Positions 27,101 to 39,523 of a DNA stretch of 64,000 nucleotides are shown here, piece by piece. The notes beneath the pieces are model-generated. The model searched no databases and was not told the origin of the DNA. It was given only the letters and a program-made list of their open reading frames with translations. Made by a program: the position numbers and the translations under genes. Each line of letters opens with the position of its first letter. Position 1 is the stretch's first letter. The stretch lies in contig CAWUCO010000268.1 of NCBI GenBank assembly GCA_963920705.1, positions 2,914,001-2,978,000 on the forward strand, read 5' to 3'. This DNA is from Odiellus spinosus (lineage: Eukaryota > Arthropoda > Arachnida > Opiliones > Phalangiidae).

Positions 27101-29770
27101 TTGGAAAATCCGTTGAAAAACATGGAAAATATGGACAATTCAAAAAGCATCTAATATCAAAAAGCGAATTTTTAAAATCTGAAATTTGACTATTTTGATA
27201 TTGTATGATTTCTTGAATTGGCCATATTTTTCTTGTTTTTCAACGGATTTTTGAAAACTCTTATTATTTAGACTGTCCATTAATTGCTCTTTCGAATGAC
27301 TTTGGTTTTGTCTAAATTGCAAAATTGTGACAAATATAAAATTGGTTAAAATAAAGCAAAAACACTTAAAAATCCAAGATTATTGGATTCAAATGGACAC
27401 AAAACTTTTGATTTTTAAGCGATTTAGACAAAATTAAGACCACTCGAAGGACAAATACTGGTCTATCTAAAAAACAAGAGTTTTGGAAAATCCGTTGAAA
27501 AACATGGAAAATATAACCAATTCAAAAAACATCTAATATCAAAAAGCGAATTTTGAAAATCTGAAATATGACTATTTTGATATTGTATGGTTTATCGAAT
27601 TGGCCATATTTTTCTTGTTTTTCAACGGATTTTTGAAAACTCTTGTTATTTAGACTGTCCATTAATTGCTCTTTCGAATGACTTTGGTTTTGTCTAAATT
27701 GCCAAGACGTCACAAATATAAAATTGGTTAAAATAAAGCAAAAACACTTAAAAATCCAAGATTATTGGATTCAAATGGACACAAAACTTTTGATTTTTAA
27801 GCGATTTAGACAAAATTAAGACCACTCGAAAGAGCAAATATTGGTCTATCTAAAAAACAAGAGCTTTGGAAAATCCGTTGAAAAACATGGAAAATATGGA
27901 CAATTCAAAAAGCATCTAATATCAAAAAGCGAATTTTTAAAATCTGAAATTTGACTATTTTGATATTGTATGATTTCTTGAATTGGCCATATTTTTCTTG
28001 TTTTTCAACGGATTTTTGAAAACTCTTATTATTTAGACTGTCCATTAATTGCTCTTTCGAATGACTTTGGTTTTGTCTAAATTGCAAAATTGTGACAAAT
28101 ATAAAATTGGTTAAAATAAAGCAAAAACACTTAAAAATCCAAGATTATTGGATTCAAATGGACACAAAACTTTTGATTTTTAAGCGATTTAGACAAAATT
28201 AAGACCACTCGAAAGAGCAAATACTGGTCTATCTAAAAAACAAGAGTTTTGGAAAATCCGTTGAAAAAAATGGAAAATATGGACATCTAATATCAAAAAG
28301 CGAATTTTTAAAATCTGAAATTTGACTATTTTGACATTGTATGATTTCTTGAATTGGCCATATTTTTCTTGTTTTTCAACGGATTTTTGAAAACTCTTGT
28401 TATTTAGACTGTCCATTAATTGCTCTTTCGAATGACTTTGGTTTTGTCTAAATTGCCAAGACGTCACAAATATAAAATTGGTTAAAATAAAGCAAAAACA
28501 CTTAAAAATCCAAGATTATTGGATTCAAATGGACACAAAACTTTTGATTTTTAAGCGATTTAGACAAAATTAAGACCACTCGAAAGAGCAAATATTGGTC
28601 TATCTAAAAAACAAGAGCTTTGGAAAATCCGTTGAAAAACATGGAAAATATGGACAATTCAAAAAGCATCTAATATCAAAAAGCGAATTTTTAAAATCTG
28701 AAATTTGACTATTTTGATATTGTATGATTTCTTGAATTGGCCATATTTTTCTTGTTTTTCAACGGAGTTTTGAAAACTCTTATTATTTAGACTGTCCATT
28801 AATTGCTCTTTCGAATGACTTTGGTTTTGTCTAAATTGCAAAATTGTGACAAATATAAAATTGGTTAAAATAAAGCAAAAACACTTAAAATTCCAAGATT
28901 ATTGGATTCAAATGGACACAAAACTTTTGATTTTTAAGCGATTTAGACAAAATTAAGACCACTCGAAAGAGCAAATACTGGTCTATCTAAAAAACAAGAG
29001 TTTTGGAAAATCCGTTGAAAAAATGGAAAATATGGACATCTAATATCAAAAAGCGAATTTTTAAAATCTGAAATTTGACTATTTTGACATTGTATGATTT
29101 CTTGAATTGGCCATATTTTTCTTGTTTTTCAACGGATTTTTGAAAACTCTTGTTATTTAGACTGTCCATTAATTGCTCTTTCGAATGACTTTGGTTTTGT
29201 CTAAATTGCAAAATTGTGACAAATATAAAATTGGTTAAAATAAAGCAAAAACACTTAAAAATCCAAGATTATTGGATTCAAATGGACACAAAACTTTTGA
29301 TTTTTAAGCGATTTAGACAAAATTAAGACTACTCGAAAGAGCAAATATTGGTCTATCTAAAAAACAAGAGTTTTAGAAAATCCGTTGAAAAACATGGAAA
29401 ATATAACCAATTCAAAAAACATCTAATATCAAAAAGCGAATTTTGAAAATCTGAAATTTGACTATTTTGATATTGTATGGTTTCTCGAATTGGCCATATT
29501 TTTCTTGTTTTTCAACGGATTTTTGAAAACTCTTGTTATTTAGACTGTTCATTAATTGCTCTTTCGAATGACTTTGGTTTTGTTTATATTGCAAAATTGT
29601 GACAAATATAAAATTGGTTAAAATAAAGCAAAAACACTTAAAAATCCAAGATTATTGGATTCAAATGGACACAAAACTTTTGATTTTTAAGCGATTTAGA
29701 CAAAATTAAGACCACTCAAAAGAGCAAATATTGGTCTATCTGAAAATCAAGAGTTTTGGAAAATCCGTTG
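18146..29770 (-). repeat. Satellite block 12, - orientation, about 30 monomers
   Basis: The longest block of one orientation in the window. It shows nested higher-order structure. Two-monomer (766-bp) units repeat near 22.25, 23.0 and 23.8 kb. A segment of about 1.3 kb at 19.2-20.5 kb recurs at 27.1-28.5 kb (offset 7938). Several deletion-marked variants are shared between copies: GAAGGACAAATACTGG (five copies) and arms lacking AATTCAAAAAAC before CATCTAATATC (near 20.34, 25.24, 28.28 and 29.04 kb). One monomer near 24.32 kb has lost about 72 bp. Confidence 0.96.
24290..24340 (-). repeat. Truncated satellite monomer (about 72-bp deletion)
   Basis: After CCATTAATTGCTCTTTCGA the expected arm A edge and most of the spacer are missing. 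The sequence resumes at AAAAATCCAAGATTATTGG. The distance between the flanking monomers is 694 bp instead of 766 bp, so about 72 bp are lost. The junction lies in an A-run shared by both sides. Confidence 0.85.
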
Positions 29771-32700
29771 AAAAACAAGAAAAATATGGCCAATTCAAGA
29801 AACCATACAATATCAAAATAGTCAAATTTCAGATTTTAAAAATTCGCTTTTTGATATTAGATGTTTTTTGATTTGGCCATATTTTTCTTGTTTTTCAACG
29901 GATTTTCCAAAACTCTTGATTTTCAGATAGACCAATATTTGCTCTTTCGAGTGGTCTTAATTTTGTCTAAATCGCTTAATAATCAAAAGTTTTGAGTCCA
30001 TTTGAATCCAATAATCTTGGATTTTTAAGTGTTTTTGCTTAATTTTAACCAATTTTATATTTGTCACAATTTTGCAATTTAGACAAAACCAAGTCATTCG
30101 AAAGAGCAATTAATGGACAGTCTAAATAATAAGAGTTTTCAAAAATCCGTTGAAAAACAAGAAAAATATGGCCAAATCAATAAACCATACAATATCAAAA
30201 TAGTCAAATTTCAGATTTTAAAAATACGCTTTTTGATATTAGATGTTTTTTGAATTGGCCATATTTTTCTTGTTTTTCAACGGATTTTCCAAAACTCTTG
30301 ATTTTCAGATAGACCAATATTTGCTCTTTCGAGTGGTCTTAATTTTGTTTATATCGCTTAAAAATCAAAAGTTTTGTGTCCATTTGAATCCAAGAATCTT
30401 GGATTTTTAAGTGTTTTTGCTTAATTTTAACCAATTTTATAATTGTCACAATTTTGCAATTTAGACAAAACCAAAGTCATTCGAAAGAGCAATTAATGAA
30501 CAGTCTAAATAACAAGAGTTTTCAAAAATCCGTTGAAAAACAAGAAAAATATGGCCAATTCAAGAAATCATACAATATCAAAATAGTCAAATTTCAGATT
30601 TTAAAAATTCGCTTTTTGATATTAGATGTTTTTTGAATTGTCCATATTTTCCATGTTTTTCAACGGATTTTCCAAAACTCTTGATTTTCAGATAGACCAA
30701 TATTTGCTCTTTCGAGTGGTCTTAATTTTGTCTAAATCGCTTAAAAATCAAAAGTTTTGTGTCCATTTGAATCCAATAATCTTGGATTTTTAAGTGTTTT
30801 TGCTTTATTTTAACCACTTTTATATTTGTCACAATTTTGCAATTTAGACAAAACCAAAGTCATTCGAAAGAGCAATTAATGGACAGTCTAAATAACAAGA
30901 GTTTTCAAAAATCCGTTGAAAAACAAGAAAAATATGGCCAATTCAAGAAATCATACAATATCAAAATAGTCAAATTTCAGATTTTAAAAATTCGCTTTTT
31001 GATATTAGATGTTTTTTGAATTGGCAATATTTTTCTTGTTTTTCAACGGATTTTCCAAATATCTTGATTTTCAGATAGACCAATATTTGCTCTTTCGAGT
31101 GGTCTTAATTTTGTCTAAATCGCTTAAAAATCAAAAGTTTTGTGTCCATTTGAATCCAATAATCTTGGATTTTTAAGTGTTTTTGCTTAATTTTAACCAA
31201 TTTTCTAATTGTCTTAATTTTGCAATTTAGACAAAACCAAAGTCATTCGAAAGAGCAATTAATGGACAGTCTAAATAATAAGAGTTTTCAAAAATCCGTG
31301 GAAAAACAAGAAAAATATGGCCAATTCAAGAAACCATACAATATCAAAATAGTCAAATTTCAGATTTTAAAAATTCGCTTTTTGATATTAGATGTTTTTT
31401 GAATTGGCTATATTTTCCATGTTTTTCAACGGATTTTCCAAAACTCTTGTTTTTTATATAGACCAATATTTGCTCTTTCGAGTGGTCTTAACTTTGTCTA
31501 AATCGCTTAAAAATCAAAAGTTTTGTGTCCATTTGAATCCAATAATCTTGGATTTTTAAGTGTTTTTGCTTTATTTTAACCAATTTTATATTTGTCACAA
31601 TTTTGCAATTTAGACAAAACCAAAGTCATTCGAAAGAGCAATTAATGGACAGTCTAAATAACAAGAGTTTTCAAAAATTTGTTGAAAAACAAGAAAAATA
31701 TGGCCAATTCAAGAAATCATACAATATCAAAATAGTCAAATTTCAGATTTTAATTATTCGCTTTTTGATATTAGATGTTTTTTGAATTGGCAATATTTTT
31801 CTTGTTTTTCAACGGATTTTCCAAATATCTTGATTTTCAGATAGACCAATATTTGCTCTTTCGAGTGGTCTTAATTTTGTCTAAATCGCTTAAAAATCAA
31901 AAGTTTTGTGTCCATTTGAATCCAATAATCTTGGATTTTTAAGTGTTTTTGCTTAATTTTAACCAATTTTCTAATTGTCACAATTTTGCAATTTAGACAA
32001 AACCAAAGTCATTCGAAAGAGCAATTAATGGACAGTCTAAATAATAAGAGTTTTCAAAAATCCGTGGAAAAACAAGAAAAATATGGCCAATTCAAGAAAC
32101 CATACAATATCAAAATAGTCAAATTTCAGATTTTAAAAATTCGCTTTTTGATATTAGATGTTTTTTGAATTGGCTATATTTTCCATGTTTTTCAACGGAT
32201 TTTCCAAAACTCTTGTTTTTTATATAGACCAATATTTGCTCTTTCGAGTGGTCTTAACTTTGTCTAAATCGCTTAAAAATCAAAAGTTTTGTGTCCATTT
32301 GAATCCAATAATCTTGGATTTTTAAGTGTTTTTGCTTTATTTTAACCAATTTTATATTTGTCACAATTTTGCAATTTAGACAAAACCAAAGTCATTCGAA
32401 AGAGCAATTAATGGACAGTCTAAATAACAAGAGTTTTCAAAAATTTGTTGAAAAACAAGAAAAATATGGCCAATTCAAGAAATCATACAATATCAAAATA
32501 GTCAAATTTCAGATTTTAAATATTCGCTTTTTGATATTAGATGTTTTTTGAATTGTCCATATTTTCCATGTTTTTCAACGGATTTTCCAAAACTCTTGAT
32601 TTTCAGATAGACCAATATTTGCTCTTTCGAGTGGTCTTAATTTTGTCTAAATCGCTTAAAAATCAAAAGTTTTGTGTCCATTTGAATCCAATAATCTTGG

Positions 32701-35625
32701 ATTTTTAAGTGTTTTTGCTTTATTTTAACCAATTTTATATTTGTCACAATTTTGCAATTTAGACAAAACCAAAGTCATTCGAAAGAGCAATTAATGGACA
32801 GTCTAAATAATAAGAGTTTTCAAAAATCCGTTGAAAAACAAGAAAAATATGGCCAATTCAAGAAATCATACAATATCAAAATAGTCAAATTTCAGATTTT
32901 AAAAATTCGCTTTTCGATATTAGATGTTTTTTGAATTGGCTATATTTTCCATGTTTTTCAACGGATTTTCCAAAACTCTTGTTTTTTATATAGACCAATA
33001 TTTGCTCTTTCGAGTGGTCTTAATTTTGTCTAAATCGCTTAAAAATCAAAAGTTTTGTGTCCATTTGAATCCAATAATCTTGGATTTTTAGTGTTTTTGC
33101 TTTATTTTAACCAATTTTATATTTGTCACAATTTTGCAATTTAGACAAAAAAAAAGTCATTCGAAAGAGCAATTAATGGACAGTCTAAATAACAAGAGTT
33201 TTCAAAAATTTGTTGAAAAACAAGAAAAATATGGCCAATTCAAGAAATCATACAATATCAAAATAGTCAAATTTCAGATTTTAAAAATTCGCTTTTCGAT
33301 ATTAGATGTTTTTTGAATTGTCCATATTTTCCATGTTTTTCAACGGATTTTCCAAAACTCTTGATTTTCAGATAGACCAATATTTGCTCTTTCGAGTGGT
33401 CTTAATTTTGTCTAAATCGCTTAAAAATCAAAAGTTTTGTGTCCATTTGAATCCAATAATCTCGGATTTTTAAGTGTTTTTGCTTTATTTTAACCAATTT
33501 TATATTTGTCACAATTTTGCAATTTAGACAAAACCAAAGTCATTCGAAAGAGCAATTAATGGACAGTCTAAATAATAAGAGTTTTCAAAAATCCGTTGAA
33601 AAACAAGAAAAATATGGCCAATTCAAGAAACCATACAATATCAAAATAGTCAAATTTCAGATTTTCAAAATTCGCTTTTTGATATTAGATGTTTTTTGAA
33701 TTGGCTATATTTTCCATGTTTTTCAACGGATTTTCCAAAACTCTTGTTTTTTAGATAGGCCAATATTTGCTCTTTCGAGTGGTCTTAATTTTGTCTAAAT
33801 CGCTTAAAAATCAAAAGTTTTGTGTCCATTTGAATCCAATAATCTTGGATTTTTAAGTGTTTTTGCTTTATTTTAACCAATTTTATATTTGTCACAATTT
33901 TGCAACTTAGACAAAACCAAAGTCATTCGAAAGAGCAATTAATGGACAGTCTAAATAACAAGAGTTTTCAAAAATCCGTTGAAAAAACAGGAAAAATATG
34001 GCCAATTCAAGAAATCATACAATATCAAAATAGTCAAATTTCAGATTTTAAAAATTCGCTTTTTGATATTAGATGTTTTTTGAATTGTCCATATTTTCCA
34101 TGTTTTTCAACGGATTTTCCAAAACTCTTGATTTTCAGATAGACCATTATTTGCTTTTTCGAGTGGTCTTAATTTTGTCTAAATCGCTTAAAAATCAAAA
34201 GTTTTGTGTCCATTTGAATCCAATAATCTCGGATTTTTAAGTGTTTTTGCTTTATTTTAACCAATTTTATATTTGTCACAATTTTGCAATTTAGACAAAA
34301 CCAAAGTCATTCGAAAGAGCAATTAATGGACAGTCTAAATAATAAGAGTTTTCAAAAATCCGTTGAAAAACAAGAAAAATATGGCCAATTCAAGAAATCA
34401 TAGAATATCAAAATAGTCAAATTTCAGATTTTAAAAATTCGCTTTTTGATATTAGATGTTTTTTGAATTGGCTATATTTTCCATGTTTTTCAACGGATTT
34501 TCCAAAACTCTTGTTTTTTATATAGACCAATATTTGCTCTTTCGAGTGGTCTTAATTTTGTCTAAATCGCTTAAAAATCAAAAGTTTTGTGTCCATTTGA
34601 ATCCAATAATCTTGGATTTTTAAGTGTTTTTGCTTTATTTTAACCAATTTTATATTTGTCACAATTTTGCAATTTAGACAAAACCAAAGTCATTCGAAAG
34701 AGCAATTAATGGACAGTCTAAATAATAAGAGTTTTCAAAAATCCGTTGAAAAACAAGAAAAATATGGCCAATTCAAGAAATCATACAATATCAAAATAGT
34801 CAAATTTCAGATTTTAAAAATTCGCTTTTTGATATTAGATGTTTTTTGAATTGTCCATATTTTCCATGTTTTTCAACGGATTTTCCAAAACTCTTGATTT
34901 TCAGATAGACCAATATTTGCTCTTTCGAGTGGTCTTCATTTTGTCTAAATCGCTTAAAAATCAAAAGTTTTGTGTCCATTTGAATCCAATAATCTTGGAT
35001 TTTTAAGTGTTTTTGCTTAATTTTAACCAATTTTATATTTGTCACAATTTTGCAATTTAGACAAAACCAAAGTCATTCGAAAGAGCAATTAATGGACAGT
35101 CTAAATAAAAAGAGTTTTCAGAAATCCGTTGAAAAACAAGAAAAATATGGCCAATTCAAGAAACCATACAATATCAAAATAGTCAAATTTCAGATTTTAA
35201 AAATTCGCTTTTTGATATTAGATGTTTTTTGAATTGGCAATATTTTTCTTGTTTTTCAACGGATTTTCCAAAACTCTTGATTTTCAGATAGACCAATATT
35301 TGCTCTTTCGAGTGGTCTTAATTTTGTCTAAATCGCTAAAAAATCAATAGTTTTGTGTCCATTTGAATCCAATAATCTTTGATTTTTAAGCGGTTTTGCT
35401 TAATTTTAACCCATTTTATATTTTTCACGTTTTGGCAATTTAGACAAAACAAAACTCATTCGAAAGATCAAATAATGGACAGTCTTAATAATAAAAGTTT
35501 TCAAAAACTGTTGAAAAACAAGAAAAATATGGCCAATTCAAGAAATCATACAATATCAAAATAGTCAAATTTCAGATTTTAAAAATTCGCTTTTTGATAT
35601 TAGATGTTTTTTGAATTGGCCATAT
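29771..35625 (+). repeat. Satellite block 13, + orientation, about 15 monomers
   Basis: Very regular head-to-tail array with arm A starts every 382-383 bp from 30457 onward. A two-monomer (766-bp) duplication is marked by TTTTCTAATTG near 31.20 and 31.97 kb and by TCCGTGGAAAAAC near 31.29 and 32.06 kb. Some arm B copies carry arm A sequence in the core (near 29.88, 30.26, 31.03, 31.79 and 35.24 kb). The last monomer is a diverged form with TTTGATTTTTAAGCGG and AAAACAAAACTC. Confidence 0.96.
30457..30839 (+). repeat. Representative satellite monomer (383 bp): arm A, centre, arm B, spacer
   Basis: Reference unit for the whole array. Arm A is 30457-30583 (127 bp). The centre is 30584-30613 (30 bp). 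Arm B is 30614-30739 (126 bp), and its reverse complement aligns to arm A without gaps over the first 110 positions with about 21 mismatches (about 81% identity). The spacer is 30740-30839 (100 bp). Blocks identical in both arms include CTCTTTCGA/TCGAAAGAG, AATCCGTTGAAAAACA, AAATATGG and CAATTCAA. Arm A core holds three A5 runs spaced roughly 9-12 bp apart. The monomer has no recognisable coding capacity. Confidence 0.93.
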
Positions 35626-36665
35626 TTTTCTTGTTTTTCAACGGATTTTTGAAAACTCTTATTATTTAGACTGTCCATTAATTGCTCTTTCGAATGACTT
35701 TGGTTTTGTCTAAATTGCAAAATTGTGACAAATATAAAATTGGTTAAAATTAAGCAAAAACACTTAAAAATCCAAGATTATTGGATTAAAATGGACACAA
35801 AACTTTAGATTTTTAAGCGATATAGACAAAATTAAGACCACTCGAAAGAGCAAATATTGGTCTATCTAAAAAACAAGAGTTTTGGAAAATCCGTTGAAAA
35901 ACATGGAAAATATGGCCAATTCAAAAAAACATTTAATATCAAAAAGCGTATTTTTAAAATCTGAAATTTGACTATTTTGATATTGTATGATTTCTTGAAT
36001 TGGCCATATTTTTCTTGTTTTTCAACGGATTTTTGAAAACTCTTGTTATTTAGACTGTCCATTAATTGCTCTTTCGAATGACTTTGGTTTTGTCTAAATT
36101 GCAAAATTGTGACCAATATAAAATTGGTAAAAATTAAGCAAAAACGCTTAAAAATCCATGATTATTGGATTGAAATGGACACAAAACTTTTGATTTTTAA
36201 GCGATTTAGACAAAATTAAGACCACTCGAAAGAGCAAATATTGGTCTATCTAAAAAACCAAAGTTTTGGAAAATCCGTTGAAAAACATGGAAAATATGGA
36301 CCATTCAAAAAACATCTAATATCAAAAAGCGAATTTTTAAAATCTGAAATTTGACTATTTTGATATTGTATGATTTCTTGAATTGGCCATATTTTTCTTG
36401 TTTTTCAACGGATTTTTGAAACTCTTGTTATTTAGACTGTCCATTAATTGCTCTTTCGAATGACTTTGGTTTTGTCTAAATTGCAAAATTGTGACAAATA
36501 TAAAATTGGTTAAAATAAAGCAAAACCACTTAAAAATCCAAGATTATTGGATTCAAATGGACACAAAACTTTTGATTTTTAAGCGATTTAGACTAAATAA
36601 AGACCACTCGAAAGAGCAAATATTGGTCTATCTAAAAAACAAGAGTTTTGGAAAATCCGTTGAAA
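35626..36665 (-). repeat. Satellite block 14, - orientation, about 2.7 monomers
   Basis: Inverted block entered through arm B/A core after a diverged monomer. It ends where arm B of the - strand passes into arm A of the + strand at TGAAAAACAAG. Several arm edges carry GTGACCAATATAAAATTGG in place of GTGACAAATATAAAATTGG. Confidence 0.94.
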
Positions 36666-37445
36666 AACAAGAAAAATATGGCCAATTCAAGAAACCATAC
36701 AATATCAAAATAGTCAAATTTCAGATTTTAAAAATTCGCTTTTTGATATTAGATGTTTTTTGAATTGGTTATATTTTCCATGTTTTTCAACGGATTTTTC
36801 AAAACTCTTGTTTTTTAGATAGACCAATATTTGCTCTTTCGAGTGGTCTTAATTTTGTCTAAATCGCTTAAAAATCAAAAGTTTTGTGTCCATTTGAATC
36901 CAATAATCTTGGATTTTTAAGTGTTTTTGCTTTATTTTAACCAATTTTATATTTGTCACAATTTTGCAATTAAGACAAAACCAAAGTCATTCGAAAGAGC
37001 AATTAATGGACAGTCTAAATAATAAGAGTTTTCAAAAATCCGTTGAAAAACAAGAAAAATATGGCCAATTCAAGAAACCATACAATATCAAAATAGTCAA
37101 ATTTCAGATTTTCAAAATTCGATTTTTGATATTAGATGTTTTTTGAATTGTCCATATTTTCCATGTTTTTCAACGGATTTTCCAAAACTCTTGTTTTTTA
37201 GATAGACCAATATTTGCTCTTTCGAGTAGTCTTAATTTTGTCTAAATCGCTTAAAAATCAAAAGTTTTGTGTCCATTTGAATCCAATAATCTTGGATTTT
37301 TAAGTGTTTTTGCTTTATTTTAACCAATTTTATATTTGTCACGTCTTGGCCATTTAAACAAAACCAAAGTCATTCGAAAGAGCAATTAATGGACAGTCTA
37401 AATAATATGAGTTTTCAAAAATCCGTTGAAAAACAAGAAAAATAT
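36666..37445 (+). repeat. Satellite block 15, + orientation, two monomers
   Basis: A short forward block. Its last arm A edge is the CACGTCTTGGCCATTTAAAC variant, and it ends inside arm A, passing to the distal arm B of the - strand. A close copy of this junction lies near 50.69-50.80 kb. Confidence 0.94.
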
Positions 37446-39090
37446 GGCCAATTCAAAAAACATCTAATATCAAAAAGCGAATTTTTAAAATCTGAAATTT
37501 GACTATTTTAATATTCTATGATTTCTTGAATTGGCCATATTTTTCTTGTTTTTCAACGGATTTTTGAAAACTCTTGTTATTTAGACTGTCCATTAATTGC
37601 TCTTTCGAATGACTTTGGTTTTGTCTAAATTGCAAAATTGTGACAAATATAAAATTGGTTAAAATAAAGCAAAAACACTTAAAAATCCAAGATTATTGGA
37701 TTCAAATGGACACAAAACTTTTGATTTTTAAGCGATTTAGACAAAATTAAGACCACTCGAAAGAGCAAATATTGGTCTATCTAAAAAACAAGAGTTTTGG
37801 AAAATCCGTTGAAAAACATAGAAAATATAGCCAATTCAAAAAACATCTAATATCAAAAAGCGAATTTTTAAAATCTGAAATTTGACTATTTTGATATTCT
37901 ATGATTTCTTGAATTGGCCATATTTTTCTTGATTTTCAACGGATTTTTGAAAACTCTTATTATTTAGACTGTCCATTAATTGCTCTTTCGAATGACTTTG
38001 GTTTTGTCTAAATTGCAAAATTGTGACAAATATAAAATTGGTTAAAATTAAGCAAAAACGCTTAAAAATCCAAGATTATAGGATTCAAATGGACACAAAA
38101 CTTTTGATTTTTAAGCGATTTAGACAAAATTAAGACCACTCGAAAGAGCAAATATTGGTCTATCTAAAAAACAAGAATTTTGGAAAATCCGTTGAAAAAC
38201 ATGGAAAATATGGACAATTTAAAAAACATCTAATATCAAAAAGCGAATTTTGAAAATCTGAAATTTGACTATTTTGATATTGTATGATTTCTTGAATTGG
38301 CCATATTTTTCTTGTTTTTCAACGGATTTTTGAAAACTCTTGTTATTTAGACTGTCCATTAATTGCTCTTTCGAATGACTTTGGTTTTGTCTAAATTGCA
38401 AAATTGTGACCAATATAAAATTGATTAAAATTAAGCAAAAACGCTTAAAAATCCAAGATTATTGGATTCAAATGGACACAAAACTTTTGATTTTTAAGCG
38501 ATTTAGACAAAATTAAGACTACTCGAAAGAGCAAATATTGGTCTATCTAAAAAACAAGAATTTTGGAAAATCCGTTGAAAAACATGGAAAATATGGACAA
38601 TTCAAAAAGCATCTAATATCAAAAAGCGAATTTTGAAAATCTGAAATTTGACTATTTTGATATTGTATGATTTCTTGAATTGGCCATATTTTTCTTGTTT
38701 TTCAACGGATTTTTGAAAACTGTTGTTATTTAGACTGTCCATTAATTGCTCTTTCGAATGACTTTGGTTTTGTCTAAATTGCAAAATTGTGACAATTATA
38801 AAATTGGTTAAAATTAAGCAAAAACACTTAAAAATCCAAGATTATTGGATTCAAATGGACACAAAACTTTTGATTTTTAAGCGATTTAGACAAAATTAAG
38901 ACCACTCGAAAGAGCAAATATTGGTCTATCTAAAAAACAAGAGTTTTGGAAAATCCGTTGAAAAACATGGAAAATATAGCCAATTCAAAAAACATCTAAT
39001 ATCAAAAAGCGAATTTTTAAAATCTGAAATTTGACTATTTTGATATTGTATGGTTTCTTGAATTGACCATATTTTTCTTGTTTTTCAACG
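37446..39090 (-). repeat. Satellite block 16, - orientation, about 4.3 monomers
   Basis: Inverted block with arms reading ACAAGAATTTTGG in two monomers, a variant shared with the 51-57 kb block. It returns to + orientation inside the CAACGGATTTTCC core. Confidence 0.94.
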
Positions 39091-39523
39091 GATTTTCCAA
39101 AACTCTTGTTTTTTAGATAGACCAATATTTGCTCTTTCGAGTGGTCTTAATTTTGTCTAATCGCTTAAAAATCAAAAGTTTTGTGTCCATTTGAATCCAA
39201 TAATCTTTGATTTTTAAGCGGTTTTGCTTAATTTTAACCCATTTTATATTTGTCACGTTTTGGCAATTTAGACAAAACAAAACTCATTCGAAAGATCAAA
39301 TAATGGACAGTCTAAATAATAAAAGTTTTCAAAAACTGTTGAAAAACAAGAAAAATATGGCCAATTCAAGAAATCATAGAATATCAAAATAGTCATTTTT
39401 CAGATTTTCAAAATTCGCTTTTTGATATTAGATGCTTTTTGAATTGTCCATATTTTCCATGTTTTTCAACGGATTTTCCAAAACTCTTGTTTTTTAGATA
39501 GACCAATATTTGCTCTTTCGAGG
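39091..39523 (+). repeat. Satellite block 17, + orientation, interrupted by the retrotransposon
   Basis: About one monomer, containing the diverged TTTGATTTTTAAGCGG / CACGTTTTGGC form also seen near 35.4 and 49.5 kb. It stops in arm B after GCTCTTTCGAG, where the LTR element begins. The same arm resumes at 47887 with GAGTGGTCTTAATTTTGTC. Confidence 0.95.

Noticed and set aside
30457-30839. CENP-B box in the monomer
   Set aside because: ATTCGAAAGAGCAATT matches the TTCG and the central A of the NTTCGNNNNANNCGGGN pattern but lacks CGGG, so it is not a convincing box.
35379-35564. Distinct gene in the diverged monomer (also near 39207 and 49487)
   Set aside because: The frame is again satellite arm and spacer with a few substitutions, in phase with its neighbours.
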